A stretch of 64,000 nt of DNA, from contig JAYGXS010000010.1 of assembly GCA_036362985.1 (NCBI GenBank), positions 8,118,677 to 8,182,676 of the forward strand. Direction: 5' to 3'. The position numbers and the translations under genes were made by a program. The DNA is from Ligula intestinalis. Taxonomy: Eukaryota; Platyhelminthes; Cestoda; Diphyllobothriidea; Diphyllobothriidae. Positions within the stretch are counted from its first letter, which is position 1. Every line of letters begins with the position of its first letter. This document shows, piece by piece, positions 48,898-59,143 of this stretch. The notes under the pieces are model-generated. The model had not been told where the DNA came from. It did no database searches and saw nothing but the letters and a program-made list of their open reading frames with translations.

Positions 48898-49910
48898 ATG
48901 CGCAGGCTACCCGGTGGTGGCCTAAAAACTAAAGTGTTCAGGAAAGCAACAAACACTATGCAAGTCCTGAACTACAACAGCAATCACCCAATTGGTCACA
49001 AACGCAGCCACGTACGGGCGCTTTACCGGCGTGTTGGGACGCATTGCTGCGAAGCGGAAGACAACGTTGCTGAATTACAACATCTTTGACGGGTACTGAG
49101 AGCGAATGGATACTAGCCCAACTTTGCCAACCGATGCATACACAAACGAGAGAATAACCTACATTCACCTGACCCAAAAGTTTGGTGAGCTCATCCGTAC
49201 GTGAAGAATGCATCGGAAGCGGTTAGCCGCCTACTCACCCCACTTGGAGATGCGCACAGGCCAGTAGCAACCATCAAGCGCCAGATCATGAGACTGAAAG
49301 ACTCACTGCCACGACAGGAAGCGGCTAGAGTCATTTACCAGATCTGGTGCAGTTGTGGACAAAGCACTAACGTCGGCCAAACCGGGAGATTACTCCGGAC
49401 GCGAATAGCCAAGTATGCAGCCACGATTAGGAAGAAAGACGCTAACTCTCAGGTTGCAGGTCACTCGACGGGACCCGGCCATATTTTCAAGTTTGACGGG
49501 GCAAAATCCGAGCAAGAGGTGACAACCGCGTGAGCCGCGAGCTGCTCGAGTCATGGTTTTCAGGCCCTCAGTCCATCAACAAGCGCAACGATTTGGCGTT
49601 CCCATACGGTGTACTGAGAAATTTCCTGAGCAACAGAATCAGTCACGTGGGAAGGACCGGTTGCAGCAACAACTCTGACGACAACGGGCATAAGTTTCAC
49701 GCAATTATCAGGCCCGCATCCGACGCGCACAAAGCAATTGTAGCAGTTAATGAGTCGAACGCGACGTGCCAGGCCAGTACCACATCAACTCTGACGACAG
49801 GAAGCATAATTGCCCTGCAATTATCAAGCCCGCATCTGACACTGACGAGCGAACTGTGGTTATTAGTGAATCGAACGCGAAGTGTCAAGCCAGTACAGCA
49901 TCAATGAAGA
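48898..49910 (+). pseudogene. PLE connection and GIY-YIG endonuclease relic
   Basis: The plus strand reads KVFRKATNTMQVLNYNSNHP and GHKRSHVRAL (connection region after the reverse transcriptase). ASEAVSRLLTPLGDAHRP and MRLKDSLPRQE follow, then the endonuclease VIYQIWCSCGQSTNVGQTGR (usual YVGET written NVGQT). The frame breaks near 49509 by one base relative to the intact relative at 10100-10140. The C-terminal part resumes in another frame with MSRELLESWFSGPQSINKRN and stays open to about 49907. Earlier stops lie near 49088. Confidence 0.75.
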
Positions 49911-50082
49911 CCCAAGCGGTGGCTACATAAGTGAGCAATTATCACACATACGCGGATGACCACTATTAACTATAAATACCGTTAAGCCGGTGCATGCCTT
50001 CACCCTATCTGCGCATGACCATGAGTGTATAATCATCACCTAATCTGAATGGTTTAGAATATGCAAGGCCCAGGTTATCATC

Positions 50083-50122
50083 ACCTATGATTAAGGATTT
50101 CCAAGGGAATCCGAAACGTCAG
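50083..50122 (+). ncRNA. Degenerate PLE hammerhead motif
   Basis: The core is CTATGAT (50085-50091; expected CTGATGA), but the rest is good: stem II GGATTTCC/GGGAATCC is long, followed by GAAACGTC (50113-50120) and then AAAATAAA. The partner in the inverted left terminus (about 48825-48860) is also degenerate. Confidence 0.45.
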
Positions 50123-50297
50123 GAAAATAAAGTCCTTGTTCCAGTGATCGCATCTTTTTCTTTTGAATTGCTGCCTGGAACTCGTATATTCTCCTCTTTT
50201 GGCCTTTTACCTTCGTTGAAACCAATTTGAAACACCGTTGTGGCAGCTACTAATCGGAATGATGCAATGAAGACAGGCTTTTCTCTGTTTAGCACGA

Positions 50298-50965
50298 ATA
50301 TTCCTTGAACGGTTGCATGTGGAGAACACTAGTTGGATATAATCTCAAACATTATTGATGCACGTGCACACAGTAGGTGCCTCATTCTTCTAACAACGTT
50401 TGTCGCGAACTAATAGCATCCACAGGTTACTGGAACGATCTCTCTCTACCTTTACGTTCTCAAGCTCCTTTTATTAAATGCAAAACCTTAGTCGGTCGCT
50501 TTGCATGAAAGGAAATCTGCAACATGGTACGTAACGAACCGCCAACAGCTTGTGCAACTGCAATGAGCAACCACTAAGGCCATGCTAAAAGCGACAACAT
50601 TCAAACAATTTAGACGAAGAACATTTGCTATCTGCGTTTCTACAGTCAGTTTATACCATATCTCTCCATTAAACATAATAAATGATTCAATTGGAAACTC
50701 GTATACACATTATTTATTCTTCTATTAGCGTGTTTTATGCTTGCTCAATTGAAGGCATTTTAACCATGAAATATAATTTCGGAGCAGCTAGGGTTAAAAA
50801 TTACAAGGAAACCAAAATTGTTATCCTACAACTTGGGACTACAAAAAAGGTAAATTGCAAAGATTCTAGCTTAAAGCCAATTCACACGTGTTTTGCCGGT
50901 ATTCTGTGGCGAAATGACGCCTTCGTGAGATCAGCGGTCCAACAATGGGTCACAGGCCTTTTCTT
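50298..50965 (+). repeat. Repeat W, copy 1
   Basis: Direct repeat of 53211-53875, about 650 bp at moderate identity. Landmarks in the same order include 'acaacgtttgtcgc', 'aaaaccttagtcggt', 'ggtacgtaacgaaccgccaa' and 'tagcgtgttttatgcttgct'. A partial third copy starts near 50980. No coding domain was found. Confidence 0.7.
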
Positions 50966-50979
50966 GCTTGTTTTATGCT

Positions 50980-51080
50980 ATATGCATAATTCATGTTATG
51001 CATGAAAGGAAATGTGTAACCTGGTAGGGAACAAACCATCAATAGCCACAATAAGCAATCCTTAGGGTACCAGAACAAAG
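50980..51080 (+). repeat. Repeat W, partial third copy
   Basis: 'gcataattcatgttatgcat' followed by 'gaaaggaaatgtgtaac' repeats the order of 50500-50580 and 53428-53515. It lies directly after copy 1, giving a short tandem arrangement. Confidence 0.6.
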
Positions 51081-51460
51081 TTACCTTACTGGCGACCAGT
51101 TCATGCCCTTACAAGCAACCTTCAAAAAGTGAAAATTAGGCCACGACAAATGAGGCGCGCGCAGTCGAGACTGCCTCGCGGCCAGGTTGCGGCAATCAGG
51201 TCACGCTAAGGGCACGATGGCTGGAGACATAACGGCTGCCCGTAGAGGCCACTCGTGGAGAGCCAATAGGTAGCAACGACTACTGACCCATAAATATGCT
51301 GCCACTGCTGAAGGTGGCAATTCTGTTGCTGGAGACGCGCTACTGACGGCACAAAACGCTACTGCTGGCCACCCCGGACACCACTGCTAGAGACACGAAA
51401 TGCTGTTGGCCGAGAAGATGACAGAACACAAGCTGCTGACGGACACATAAGAAAAGTTTG
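51081..51460. other. GC-richer spacer, unassigned
   Basis: Rich in short 'ctgctggc/gctactg' phrases that look like an imperfect tandem repeat; no coding or RNA gene signal was recognised. Confidence 0.4.
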
Positions 51461-51506
51461 GATGACGAAGAAGGCAGGTCAAGTCACAGATCAATTGATT
51501 TATTGT

Positions 51507-51543
51507 TCTGAGCTTTCGAACACTTACAGGTGTCCATCTTCAG
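51507..51543 (-). ncRNA. Minimal PLE hammerhead motif (left arm)
   Basis: Read on the minus strand: CTGAAGA core (position 7 of the hammerhead core is variable), stem II GGACAC/GTGTTC with loop CTGTAA, then GAAAGCTC. Stem III is the AGCT palindrome and the cleavage site is UC. Identical in sequence to the right arm. Confidence 0.6.
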
Positions 51544-51767
51544 AGATGAGAAAGCAACCAAAAACGAAGATAATTATAGTGGCCAAAGGCCAATCAAATG
51601 CCAGAAATCGTCAGGTTTTCAAGGGATTAGAAACAGCAAATGAAAAAGGGGGTGGGGGAGGAGGTCAATTAGCTGTCACTGGGATCGGAGGGGCAATTAT
51701 GTTGGTGTAGGCGAATTAGCTGTCCGCGGGGCTGGGGGTCGTGAACAGCAATTAGTATGCCGCCTTG

Positions 51768-52240
51768 TCACCCGGTCGAGGGCCCTGGTAACGCTGCCTC
51801 CTCCTCCAGCCGGTTCGTTGTGATTTCCTGTTCGCTTGCCATTCTTACGTTTGATTTGGCGAAGTCCCGGCTCTTTCTAACGTAGTGGCGCAATACTTTG
51901 TAGGCTGCTGGCAGGTCCAGATGCCTGTTGACTGAGTTGGCATCTGAGTACCATGCCTCGAGTGTCAGCCTTTCGGCTTTTGAGGTTCCTCGGCCTACGA
52001 TGGTCGCCCCTTGGAGATCAAAGTTATGGCCAGTTTTTGCGATGTGTGCCGCCAGTTGTGAGTTTGGGTCCAGCTTCTGGGCCGCTCGTTTGTGCTCTTG
52101 TAGGCGGGTTTGCAGTTTGCGGCCTGTTTCTCCAACATAATTGCAGTCTCCCTCATTGCAAAGTATCTTGTAGACGACTGCAGAGGTTTATTTAGGAGGC
52201 AGTCGGTCTTTAGGTTGCATCACCTGGCGGCGTATTGTCG
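51768..52240 (-). pseudogene. PLE GIY-YIG endonuclease, left arm
   Basis: The minus strand begins LATIRRQVMQPKDRLPPK, then an in-frame stop, then TSAVVYKILCNEGDCNYVGETGRK in parts, QTRLQEHKRAAQKLDPNS and WYSDANSVNRHLDLPAAYK, ending with a stop at 51768-51770. The endonuclease signature YVGETG is intact. The single internal stop is probably the main lesion, though the reverse transcriptase is missing altogether. Confidence 0.8.
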
Positions 52241-52245
52241 CTAAA

Positions 52246-52626
52246 GACTGCAATAATGTTGGGGAAACAGGCCGCAAACTGCAAACCCGCCTACAAGAGC
52301 ACAAACGAGCGGCCCAGAAGCTGGACCCAAACTCACAACTGGCGGCACACATCGCAGAAACTGGCCATAACTTTGATCTCCAAGGGACGACCATCGTAGG
52401 CCGAGGAACCTCAAAAGCCGACAGGCTGACACTCGAGGCATGGTACTCAGATGCCAACTCAGTCAACAGGCATGTGGACCTGCCAGCGGCCTACAAAGTA
52501 TTGCGCCACTACGTTAGAAAGAGCCGGGACGTCGCCAAATCAAACGTAAGAATGGCAAGCGAACAGGAAATCACAACGAACCGGCTGGAAGAGGAAGCAG
52601 CGTTACCAGGGCCCTCGACCGGGTGA
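52246..52626 (+). pseudogene. PLE GIY-YIG endonuclease, right arm
   Basis: Open frame of 126 codons from the palindrome junction to TGA at 52624-52626. It starts DCNNVGETGRKLQTRL, one residue different from the left arm's NYVGETG, continues with HIAETGHNFDLQGTTIVG and ends EEEAALPGPSTG. It lacks the first strand of the endonuclease fold because the copy is truncated at the junction. There is no start codon at the truncated end, so it is not a gene by itself. Confidence 0.8.
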
Positions 52627-52898
52627 CAAAACGACATACTAATTGCTGTTTATGACCCCCAGCCCCGCGGACAGCTAATTCGCCTACACCAACATAATTG
52701 CCCCTCCGAGCCCTTAGATCCCAGTGACAGCTAATTGACCTCCTCCCCCACCCCCTTTTTCATTTGCTGTTTCTAATCCCTTGAAAACCTGACGATTTCT
52801 GGCATTTGATTGGCCTTTGCCCACTATAATTATCCTCATTTCGGTTGCTTTTAATAATAATAATTTGTATATTTAAGGCCCAAGGGGATTTCTCATCT

Positions 52899-52935
52899 CT
52901 GAAGATGGACACCTGTAAGTGTTCGAAAGCTCAGA
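52899..52935 (+). ncRNA. Minimal PLE hammerhead motif (right arm)
   Basis: CTGAAGA at 52899-52905, a six-pair stem II (GGACAC/GTGTTC, one G-U) and GAAAGCTC from about 52925. TCT before the core pairs with AGA after the site as a short stem I. AATAAA follows the predicted site within about ten bases. Confidence 0.6.
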
Positions 52936-53210
52936 ACAATAAATCAATTGATCTGGTGCTCGACCTGCCTTTTTCCTCATCCATGCAAGTACCTGGATCG
53001 CGAACTTACGCATTCATAAGAAACGTTGCTGGGCAGAAAGGATACAGAGCTAATGTTCAAGTAGAAGTGACAGTTAAGTTCTGTTTCCTGCGCTCTTTTG
53101 CCTTCTTTTCCTAACACGTTACTGAGGTAAATTACCGGTTATGGCTCATAAAACACGCCAGGTTATAACAGTGACAACGCAGGTGAAATCAGCAAGGTTA
53201 TAACAACCAC

Positions 53211-53875
53211 GAATGATCCTCGAGCGGTCACATGTGGGGAACAGTAATGGGAGCTGATCTTAAATGGTGAGGCGCGGACATCAGTTTGACTGGAAACAGT
53301 AGGCGCCTCCTTGTGCTGACAACGTTTGTCGCAAACTGGAAGCAGCCACGGTTTACAAGGACAATCACCCTCTACCCTTAAATACTCAAGTTACTTTTTG
53401 AAAAATGAAAAACCTTAGTCGGTTGCCTTGCATAATTCATGTTATACATTAAAAGAAAATCTGCAACTTGGTACGTAACGAACCGCCAACAGCTACAAAG
53501 GGCAACCACTATGGCCGTATTAAAATCGAATATTTTAAACAAATTTAGATTAACACATTACCTCTTTACGTTTCTACAGTCGGTTAAGATCGTAGGCCGC
53601 CAATTGACATAATAAATGATCCTCATTCGATTTATTTTTCTAATAGCGTGTTTTATGCTTGCTTAAACGAATACATTTAAACCATGATATATAATTTCGG
53701 AGTGTCTAGGGTTAATCGTTACAACAGAAGCTAAAGTGTTTATCCTACTGCTGGTGATGACAAAAAGGGAGATTGCAAAGTTGCCAGATTTAAGCTAATT
53801 GACAGGCATTTCGCCCGTATTCTGTAGCTGAATGATGCACCCATGTGGGCCTCGGTTAAACAGTGGTTGACCGGC
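53211..53875 (+). repeat. Repeat W, copy 2
   Basis: Counterpart of 50298-50965; see its landmarks there. Position on the far side of the PLE palindrome suggests either a larger duplicated segment or a repeat array into which the PLEs inserted. Confidence 0.7.
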
Positions 53876-54240
53876 GTTTCCTGCGAGCTTAATGCTTCAT
53901 GTTTTTCAGGTATCAGGCCATCCGGTCTAAGGTCCGAGGAAAAAAATTCAGGAACTAAGAGGTATTCTTTCGTGAACAAACGTTCGAAGCTAAACCTATA
54001 GGTGAATTTGAATATTTGAACTGAAACCCAACAGCAAATGTGGAACAACTGTATAGTATTCCCTAGATGCCGGCAACTATAATTCAAGTATCGTCAAAAA
54101 TAACGTTCTTTTTCCTATCGAATGACAGGTGGCTTTTGTGCATATTGTATTGGTATTCTGCAGTAGCTTACTAATTGCAATCTATATATTTAGATATATT
54201 GAAAATTTGGTATCCCAAGAAATATAATTTTACGTCAAAT

Positions 54241-55580
54241 TAGTTCTTTGGGAAGAGAGGTTTATTGCGTAAAATGTTTGATACTAAAGCCCCAGCTCGT
54301 CTTCGGACGCAGAGCATTCAGATTCACAGCATGCATGGCTGAGGTTACACGTAGGTGGGTCAATGAATGTTGTCCGTTGTTTGGATCCGCGTGCGAACGG
54401 TGGTTGCCATGCCCGTGTTTACGTCTAGGTTGCTGTTAGGCTGGCGGTCACCGTCACCGTTATCTTGTCTCACCTTGTTCCGTGTTCGTCTGCGTCCACA
54501 TCTTTCTGCTGGTCTTGCAGGTGTGTGGTCGCCATGGTTTGCTCTACGTTTGCAACTGCGTCCGGCGGTCGCGCACGTTCGTTTTTGCTGTCGGTTTGCG
54601 CGTCAAGTCGGCGTCCCTGTCCGCGGTCCATATGTTTGTGCTTAAACCGTAAAGCTTGGTAGGCTACCGGAAGCTTCACACAACTGTTGATGTAATTGTT
54701 TGTGGTATGCCAAACTTCGAGCGTAACCCTGATCGTTGGTCGCTTCCTCACCGCAGGACCTCAGCGTCTTGAAAAGCGAAGGTGTCCTCTCTGACTGCGG
54801 AAGGTTCGGCCACGTGAGAAAGTTAGTCCTGTCTGCGCAATGCTCTTTCGTGCTTGGACATGCGGATCAGTAATCGCTTGCCCGTTTCCCCGACAAAGTT
54901 TACTTTGCAGAAAATGTGCTACCAATACCTAATGGTAACAGGAGTCGAGCGGCTGCATCAGACATGTTGCAATATACGGTAGCGCCCGCCACACTTTTAG
55001 TTTGGTGGCCGTTGGGTTTCTTATTTGGTTGATTCGTCTCCTGCGCTCTCTGAAGTTCTGGTAGTACCCGTTGGTGTCAAACATCTGCCGTACAAAGCGG
55101 AGTTCGGCCACCTGGTCGGCTATTTTGCTGTTGTGAGTTTCAGGTCTCTGGTACAGATTTCATACACAGCTGTGTTTGTGACACAAGGGGTGGTTGCTTT
55201 CGTAGTTAAGGATCTGATGCGTGTTAGTGGCCTTCCTCTAAACCACTGTTTTCAGGCTCCCGTCAGTCTTGCAGTGAACCAATAGGTCTAGAAACGCTAT
55301 TTGCCTATTGTTTTCTGCCTCCATCTTGTATTGACTATCCAGGAAATTGAGTTTATGACTCCGTCCCGCTTTAGAATGACGAAAGTGTCAACCACATAAC
55401 CGTCCAAGTGTTTGGCTTGTGGGTGGCGAACACTAGCCCTTGTTACTCCTGGAGAACTATCTCAGCGATGAATCAGTTTATATATTGAATCCAAATTCGT
55501 TCTTTGGGAAAAGAGATTTATTGCGTTAAATTTCCAAACTAGAGCCAAAGCTCGTCTTGAGACGTAGTGTAACGTGAGAG
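54241..55580 (-). mobile_element. PLE lineage 5, flanked by direct copies of its terminal repeat
   Basis: 54241-54310 and 55496-55565 are direct repeats: both begin 'ttctttggga', then 'tttattgcgt', and include 'agctcgtctt'. They bracket a minus-strand body with connection and endonuclease sequence. On the minus strand each repeat has a hammerhead-like tail ('cgaagacgagct' or 'caagacgagct', a GGCT-type stem, a GAAA-like core, then CGCAATAAA). Direct terminal repeats (pLTRs) around a body are the other typical Penelope layout. Confidence 0.75.
54650..55480 (-). pseudogene. PLE connection and endonuclease relic (lineage 5)
   Basis: The minus strand reads NRQIAFLDLLVHCKTDGS (end of the reverse transcriptase), RKATNTHQILNYESNHPLCH, FDTNGYYQNFRERRRRINQ and LKVWRALPYIATC. 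The endonuclease region is degraded: its C-terminal part reads TIRVTLEVWHTTNNYINSC. Several stops and frameshifts are present. The palm motifs upstream are absent. Confidence 0.65.
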
Positions 55581-55619
55581 TGCCGAAAAACAGCTAACGT
55601 CGAATATAGGAATGTATAG

Positions 55620-55800
55620 GAATTTATACATATATTCAATCAGAAATGTGCGAACACCGATCATATTGGCTTCCAACGGGTGACTGCCTGCCAGGCCGAT
55701 TCCGGCCAAGTCATAATAGCAGTAAGGGGGTATGATAGCGTCTGGGGCAACTTGATACAAAACTAATATATATATATATATATCTATATATATATATATA
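55620..55800. repeat. Repeat module and AT microsatellite
   Basis: 55635-55665 matches plus 6385-6415. 55728-55775 is the inverted counterpart of 6500-6545, which is the 3' side of the hammerhead at 6467-6512. An alternating AT run occupies 55767-55800. A short GC-rich inverted sequence (GGCCGATTCCGGCC, about 55709-55722) lies between them. Confidence 0.55.
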
Positions 55801-55845
55801 TTTGTATATGAGAAGAGAAAATCTTGGGAATAATGGGTATAATAT

Positions 55846-55883
55846 CCTGACATTTCGAAAGCGAACAGGCTTACATCATCGGA
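55846..55883 (-). ncRNA. Minimal PLE hammerhead motif (lineage 3)
   Basis: On the minus strand: core CCGATGA, stem AAGC/GCTT around CTGTTC, then GAAATGTC. It is homologous to the better plus copy at 6292-6332. Confidence 0.5.
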
Positions 55884-56149
55884 GGTTGGGGTTTGTACAC
55901 ACTTCACAGTCTTTTATAGGTGTAGCAACTGACTTCTCGTTCGCTCTCCGTCTATTGGCGCTAGATCCCCTGCGGGGGCAGGACTGGATCTTCGTCCTCG
56001 TCCTGCTGACCAGGGTTTCTCGTCGTCACCTCATCGGAGGGGTAGGGCAGTGTTCGCATGCCAGCGTTCATTGCTCGCGTCTGCGTCGATTTGGGTGCGC
56101 CAGGTTGCTGTTGCCCTGTACCTCATCCCTTTTGTATTTGCGCGCATTG

Positions 56150-57945
56150 CGCCCATTTCTCCTTGAGATTTTTTAACATACCACCGAGCTCGATGTGCCT
56201 GTTGATGCACGACTCGTCCAAGTGCATTGTGTTGGGGAATTCTTGGCTTTTATTGAAAGAACAGGCACCAACATAGGGGGTTTTGTCTCACGCGAAGGTG
56301 TGCCCTGTATCCAGATTGTGCATGGTGAATTGAGAAAAGTGGGCTCTTCTTCTTATTGCCACCTGATGTTCGTGGATTCGCACAGTGGTGGATTATTCCG
56401 TCTGACCGCTATAAATGAAATCACACATTCCCCACGAGATCTTAAATATAATATTTTATTCATCCAAATATTTAACTCTTTTCTTTAGGATTACAATTTG
56501 GCTGCGTACAGTCGTTGTTGGCTTATGAGCCACCTGAATGTTTCACTTCCTTAGGTGTCTGTCAAATATTTCAGACGCGTTATTGATGTAAGGAAGACTT
56601 CGCCAAGTGTATGGCTTGAGTGTTTGATTGCCACAGTTTATGTCCTTCTTCGTCAACCCCTTTGCCTCATGTATCGACGAACAAATGCCCGTTAATAGCG
56701 TTTTGAGAGAATAATTCGAGCTAGTAATTTAGTGTGATCTGACAGCCGTCGATGTGTGAACAGTGCCTCCTTGCTCGAGTTAATAGACTGGCGACTGCGC
56801 TCTTTTCATGAGCGATATGATGATTGCTCTCATACTTAACTTTGACTTGCGCATGCATTTATTTGCGGTTGGCAGGCGTGGGCAATGTTTATCAAGTTTG
56901 CGCAGTACAAGAACATCGAGAAACGGTAGTTTGGCGTCGACTTCCTTTTAGAGCGTAATTTTATCCCGCGAATCGTGGTCTTTGTTACCTTGTGCAGGTA
57001 TGCCATTTCATATTTTCGTACGAAAACGAAGATATCGTCGATTTATTGCAGCCGCAACTTTGGGTTGACTAGTAAAGGAGCTATAGCCTCAAGTCTCTTC
57101 ATTGTCACCTCGGCAGGAAAACCCAATTAAGGCGACTCCTTAGCAATTCCTTTCAGTTGCTGGTAACTAAATGTTGGTCTCTAGGCGTAAGTCCAGAAGA
57201 TGAAGTATAGCAGTTGCAGGAACATCCGTTGTATAAAATTTTAGCAATTCTTCTGTGCAATATTTTTCTACATCGATTGTTATGGACGTGAAAAACTAGG
57301 CGAAGTCAAAAGAAGACCATCATTACATCAGCTGAAATTGTAATTCGTCGTAGTTTCTTTAGGAATTCTAAGGAGTTCTCAATGGAAATGTCACCGCTTC
57401 TTCAAAGCCGGTGGAGATGATGGAATAAAAAAATCAAATTTTTGTAGTTTGCTGCTATGATCAATGATAAAACCGGTCGCAGAGGAATTTGAGGTAAATG
57501 AGTTTTTGGTTGCCCATACATCTTAGCGAAGTCGGTTCTTTTTGCTTCAAGTATTTCACAAAATCTCCTGAAAATTATTTTAACCCACAAAGGCCCTTCA
57601 AATTTTTATCAATGGATAAACTTTGAGCTTAAAAAGGGTATGTGGAAAGGGTTTTGCAGGTAGAGGCATCTTCAAACGGCGAGAGCACCCTTTTATTGTA
57701 ATCTACTTTGTTAAAGAGAACAGTTCAGGCTCCTTTGTCCGTGAGGGCAACACCGACGTTCTTGTCGGATCCGAGGGTCTTCAAAGCGTTTCTTCCTTCG
57801 TGAGGTATTACAGAAAACTAATTTCGGTTTTTCAGAGTTTGCATGACAATGTTTCGAATTGTAAACTGTTCGTTCTCCATAAAGTTTGCTGTTGGTATGA
57901 TGGTCTTCAAGTTTGCAAGAAAGTCCAGATTATTTAAAACAGAAA
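56150..57945 (-). pseudogene. Near full-length PLE reverse transcriptase-endonuclease relic
   Basis: N-terminal region (near 57900-57700): ENEQFTIRNIVMQTLKN and NALKTLGSDKNV, then LTDKGA, the conserved 'DKG' block before the fingers. Fingers: MYGQPKTHLPQIPLRPVLS (about 57530-57470). Motif C near 57050-57030 reads IDDIFVFVRKYEMAYLHKV with a stop at the preceding residue. Then AKLPFLDVLVLRK. Connection: LTKKDINCGNQTLKPYTWRS and LPYINNASEIFDRHL. Endonuclease: FIYSGQTE, then IHEHQVAIRRRAHFSQFTMH and HLDESCINRHIELGGM. The usual YVGET is YSGQT here. Too damaged to be active. Confidence 0.75.
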
Positions 57946-58179
57946 AAAATGTACTTTATTCCTCCTGAAAGCACATTCTCCCCTGCTGATACAAAGAAAC
58001 ATGATAACAGATGTAGGATTATTTTTGAGGCCTTTTCGTTCTTCTCAGTTTTCTGGGAAATATACGTTCACTTTTTGTCTAGTATTATTCTTTTCTTTTA
58101 TCTTTCGTGCTGTGAGGTCTTGGCCATCGTGAAGCCAAGAGATTAAAAAAATCCAAGGAAAGTTGGTCTTGGCAAAATT

Positions 58180-58445
58180 GCAGATGTTGGTCCTTGGAAG
58201 GCTAAAATATTCGAAGACTGGAATGAGCGTTGGACACGAGCTTTGGGTTAAAGAAATGTATCCGACAAAGCAAATAACGACCGGAATGGCCATTTTTGGC
58301 TTGTTGAACGTCATCAGCCAGTCATACCCAATCTCAAGGGTTGGAACTCTCGAGATTCAAACCCGAGATATTTAATCGTTGAGTTTAACACTCGGCCTCC
58401 GCACCTTTGCTTTGTTGGATCCAATTTCATCATCCTATCCTCATA
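58180..58445 (-). mobile_element. tRNA-promoter SINE with hammerhead, copy 2
   Basis: On the minus strand it begins near 58390 with a tRNA-like head: GGAGGCCGAGTGTTAAACTC (A-box and D-arm-like, close to the GGCCGAGTGGTTAA pattern of Leu/Ser tRNAs), then GGGTTTGAATCTCG (B-box). 'ccttgagattgggtatgac' and the hammerhead at 58279-58323 follow. The plus strand from about 58393 to 58440 carries a piece of the element's tail ('ctttgttggatcca') in the opposite direction, so this copy too is joined head to head with another fragment. Confidence 0.65.
58279..58323 (-). ncRNA. Hammerhead ribozyme motif in SINE copy 2
   Basis: Core CTGATGA (58311-58317). Stem I GACTGG/CCGGTC is fully paired (one G-U). 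Stem III is again the palindrome AATGGCCATT (58285-58294). The GAAA has become AAAA, which should abolish activity. The compensating change in stem I relative to copy 1 (CCAATC there, CCGGTC here) keeps pairing. Confidence 0.65.
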
Positions 58446-59143
58446 GCACATTTATTCAATTAATTCAATTTTCTTCTACATTACATATTAAGTACCTTGG
58501 AAAATAGATGAGACAGGTTTAAAATATTTTTTATTCCGCATTCTTGAAAATGTGTCTTCCATTTTAAAATAATTAGTCATTTGGTCAACTGATCCATAAC
58601 GGAGAGTGTTTTGCTTAAATATAAATGTGTTTCAAAAATCTCCAGTAATTTTTTCTACTGCGTTGGCTATTTCTGCAAGGAAAGGTTCAAAGAAGCCTAG
58701 GTTTGAAGACGAGCACTTATCAGTTGATACGTATTATTGATAGGGTCGCAAATGAATGAACTGCCATGGAGACCCATTCACACAGGAGGTACCTCTAAAA
58801 ATAAATTTTTTAGTCGTTTTTGCTTCTGTATTGATTAAATTAATGATTATGCATATCTGTAAGTTAAGTTATGGTAAGAAATTAAAGCTAGGTATGAGGT
58901 AAAATGAGGGTAATGCTTTAGGTTCATGTTGAAGCTGATACTTAGGTTACAAAATATGCATTGGATCCCCAAAACCTTTTTGGTGGGACTTTCCTTTGCA
59001 TATTTCTCATTAACTGTGCCATATATGGCATTCATATCTGCCCCTTTTTTACGAATATTTTCAAATGCATTTACAGTGAGAACTACATTTTCATCACTCA
59101 TGCATCACTAAGAACTTTTTTGTTGCTGCAAATAGTCTGTTAC
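58446..59143. other. Probable intron sequence downstream of the GTPase exon
   Basis: AT-rich. Minus-strand frames here (for example 58847-59101) do not continue the GTPase fold, so they are read as intron. The next exon of the gene is not visible in the window. Confidence 0.45.

Larger units (their letters stand above)
48788..50185 (+). mobile_element. PLE with inverted left terminus and full right terminus (lineage 1-related)
   Basis: The left end (48788-48895) is the reverse complement of the right terminal region (about 49995-50165). Both contain the hammerhead-like tail and 'ccctatctgc' blocks. The body runs plus from the connection region to the C-terminus. The reverse transcriptase is absent, so the copy is 5'-truncated like its relative at 9813-10580. 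Two more tails of this exact type form the palindrome at 4615-4805. Confidence 0.8.
51461..52982. mobile_element. Head-to-head PLE palindrome with about 0.7-kb arms (lineage 4)
   Basis: The left arm (51461-about 52160, minus) and the right arm (52246-52982, plus) are near-identical reverse complements, with an asymmetric spacer of about 85 bp that belongs to the left copy. Each arm holds the end of the PLE ORF, a GC-rich 3' region and a hammerhead tail followed by ACAATAAATC. The copies share high identity and one long frame each, so this is probably among the younger insertions in the window. Transcription through it would give a long hairpin RNA. Repeat W flanks it on both sides. Confidence 0.85.
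55803..57950 (-). mobile_element. Most complete PLE of the window (lineage 3)
   Basis: About 2.15 kb on the minus strand, reading from an N-terminal domain through reverse transcriptase, connection and GIY-YIG domains to the tail with a hammerhead motif at 55846-55883. A shorter plus-strand copy of the tail lies at 6119-6390. It is the only relic that keeps sequence upstream of the reverse transcriptase fingers. Many stops and frameshifts show it is old. Confidence 0.8.

Noticed and set aside
51928..52466. Pairs of identical 66-92-codon frames on both strands
   Set aside because: Antisense shadows of the GIY-YIG endonuclease in the two arms of the palindrome; the apparent duplication of a protein is the palindrome itself.
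58847..59101. 84-codon minus-strand frame as the next exon of the GTPase
   Set aside because: It does not contain the expected ETSA-type G5 motif or later helices, and the donor at 59143 already ends the exon.
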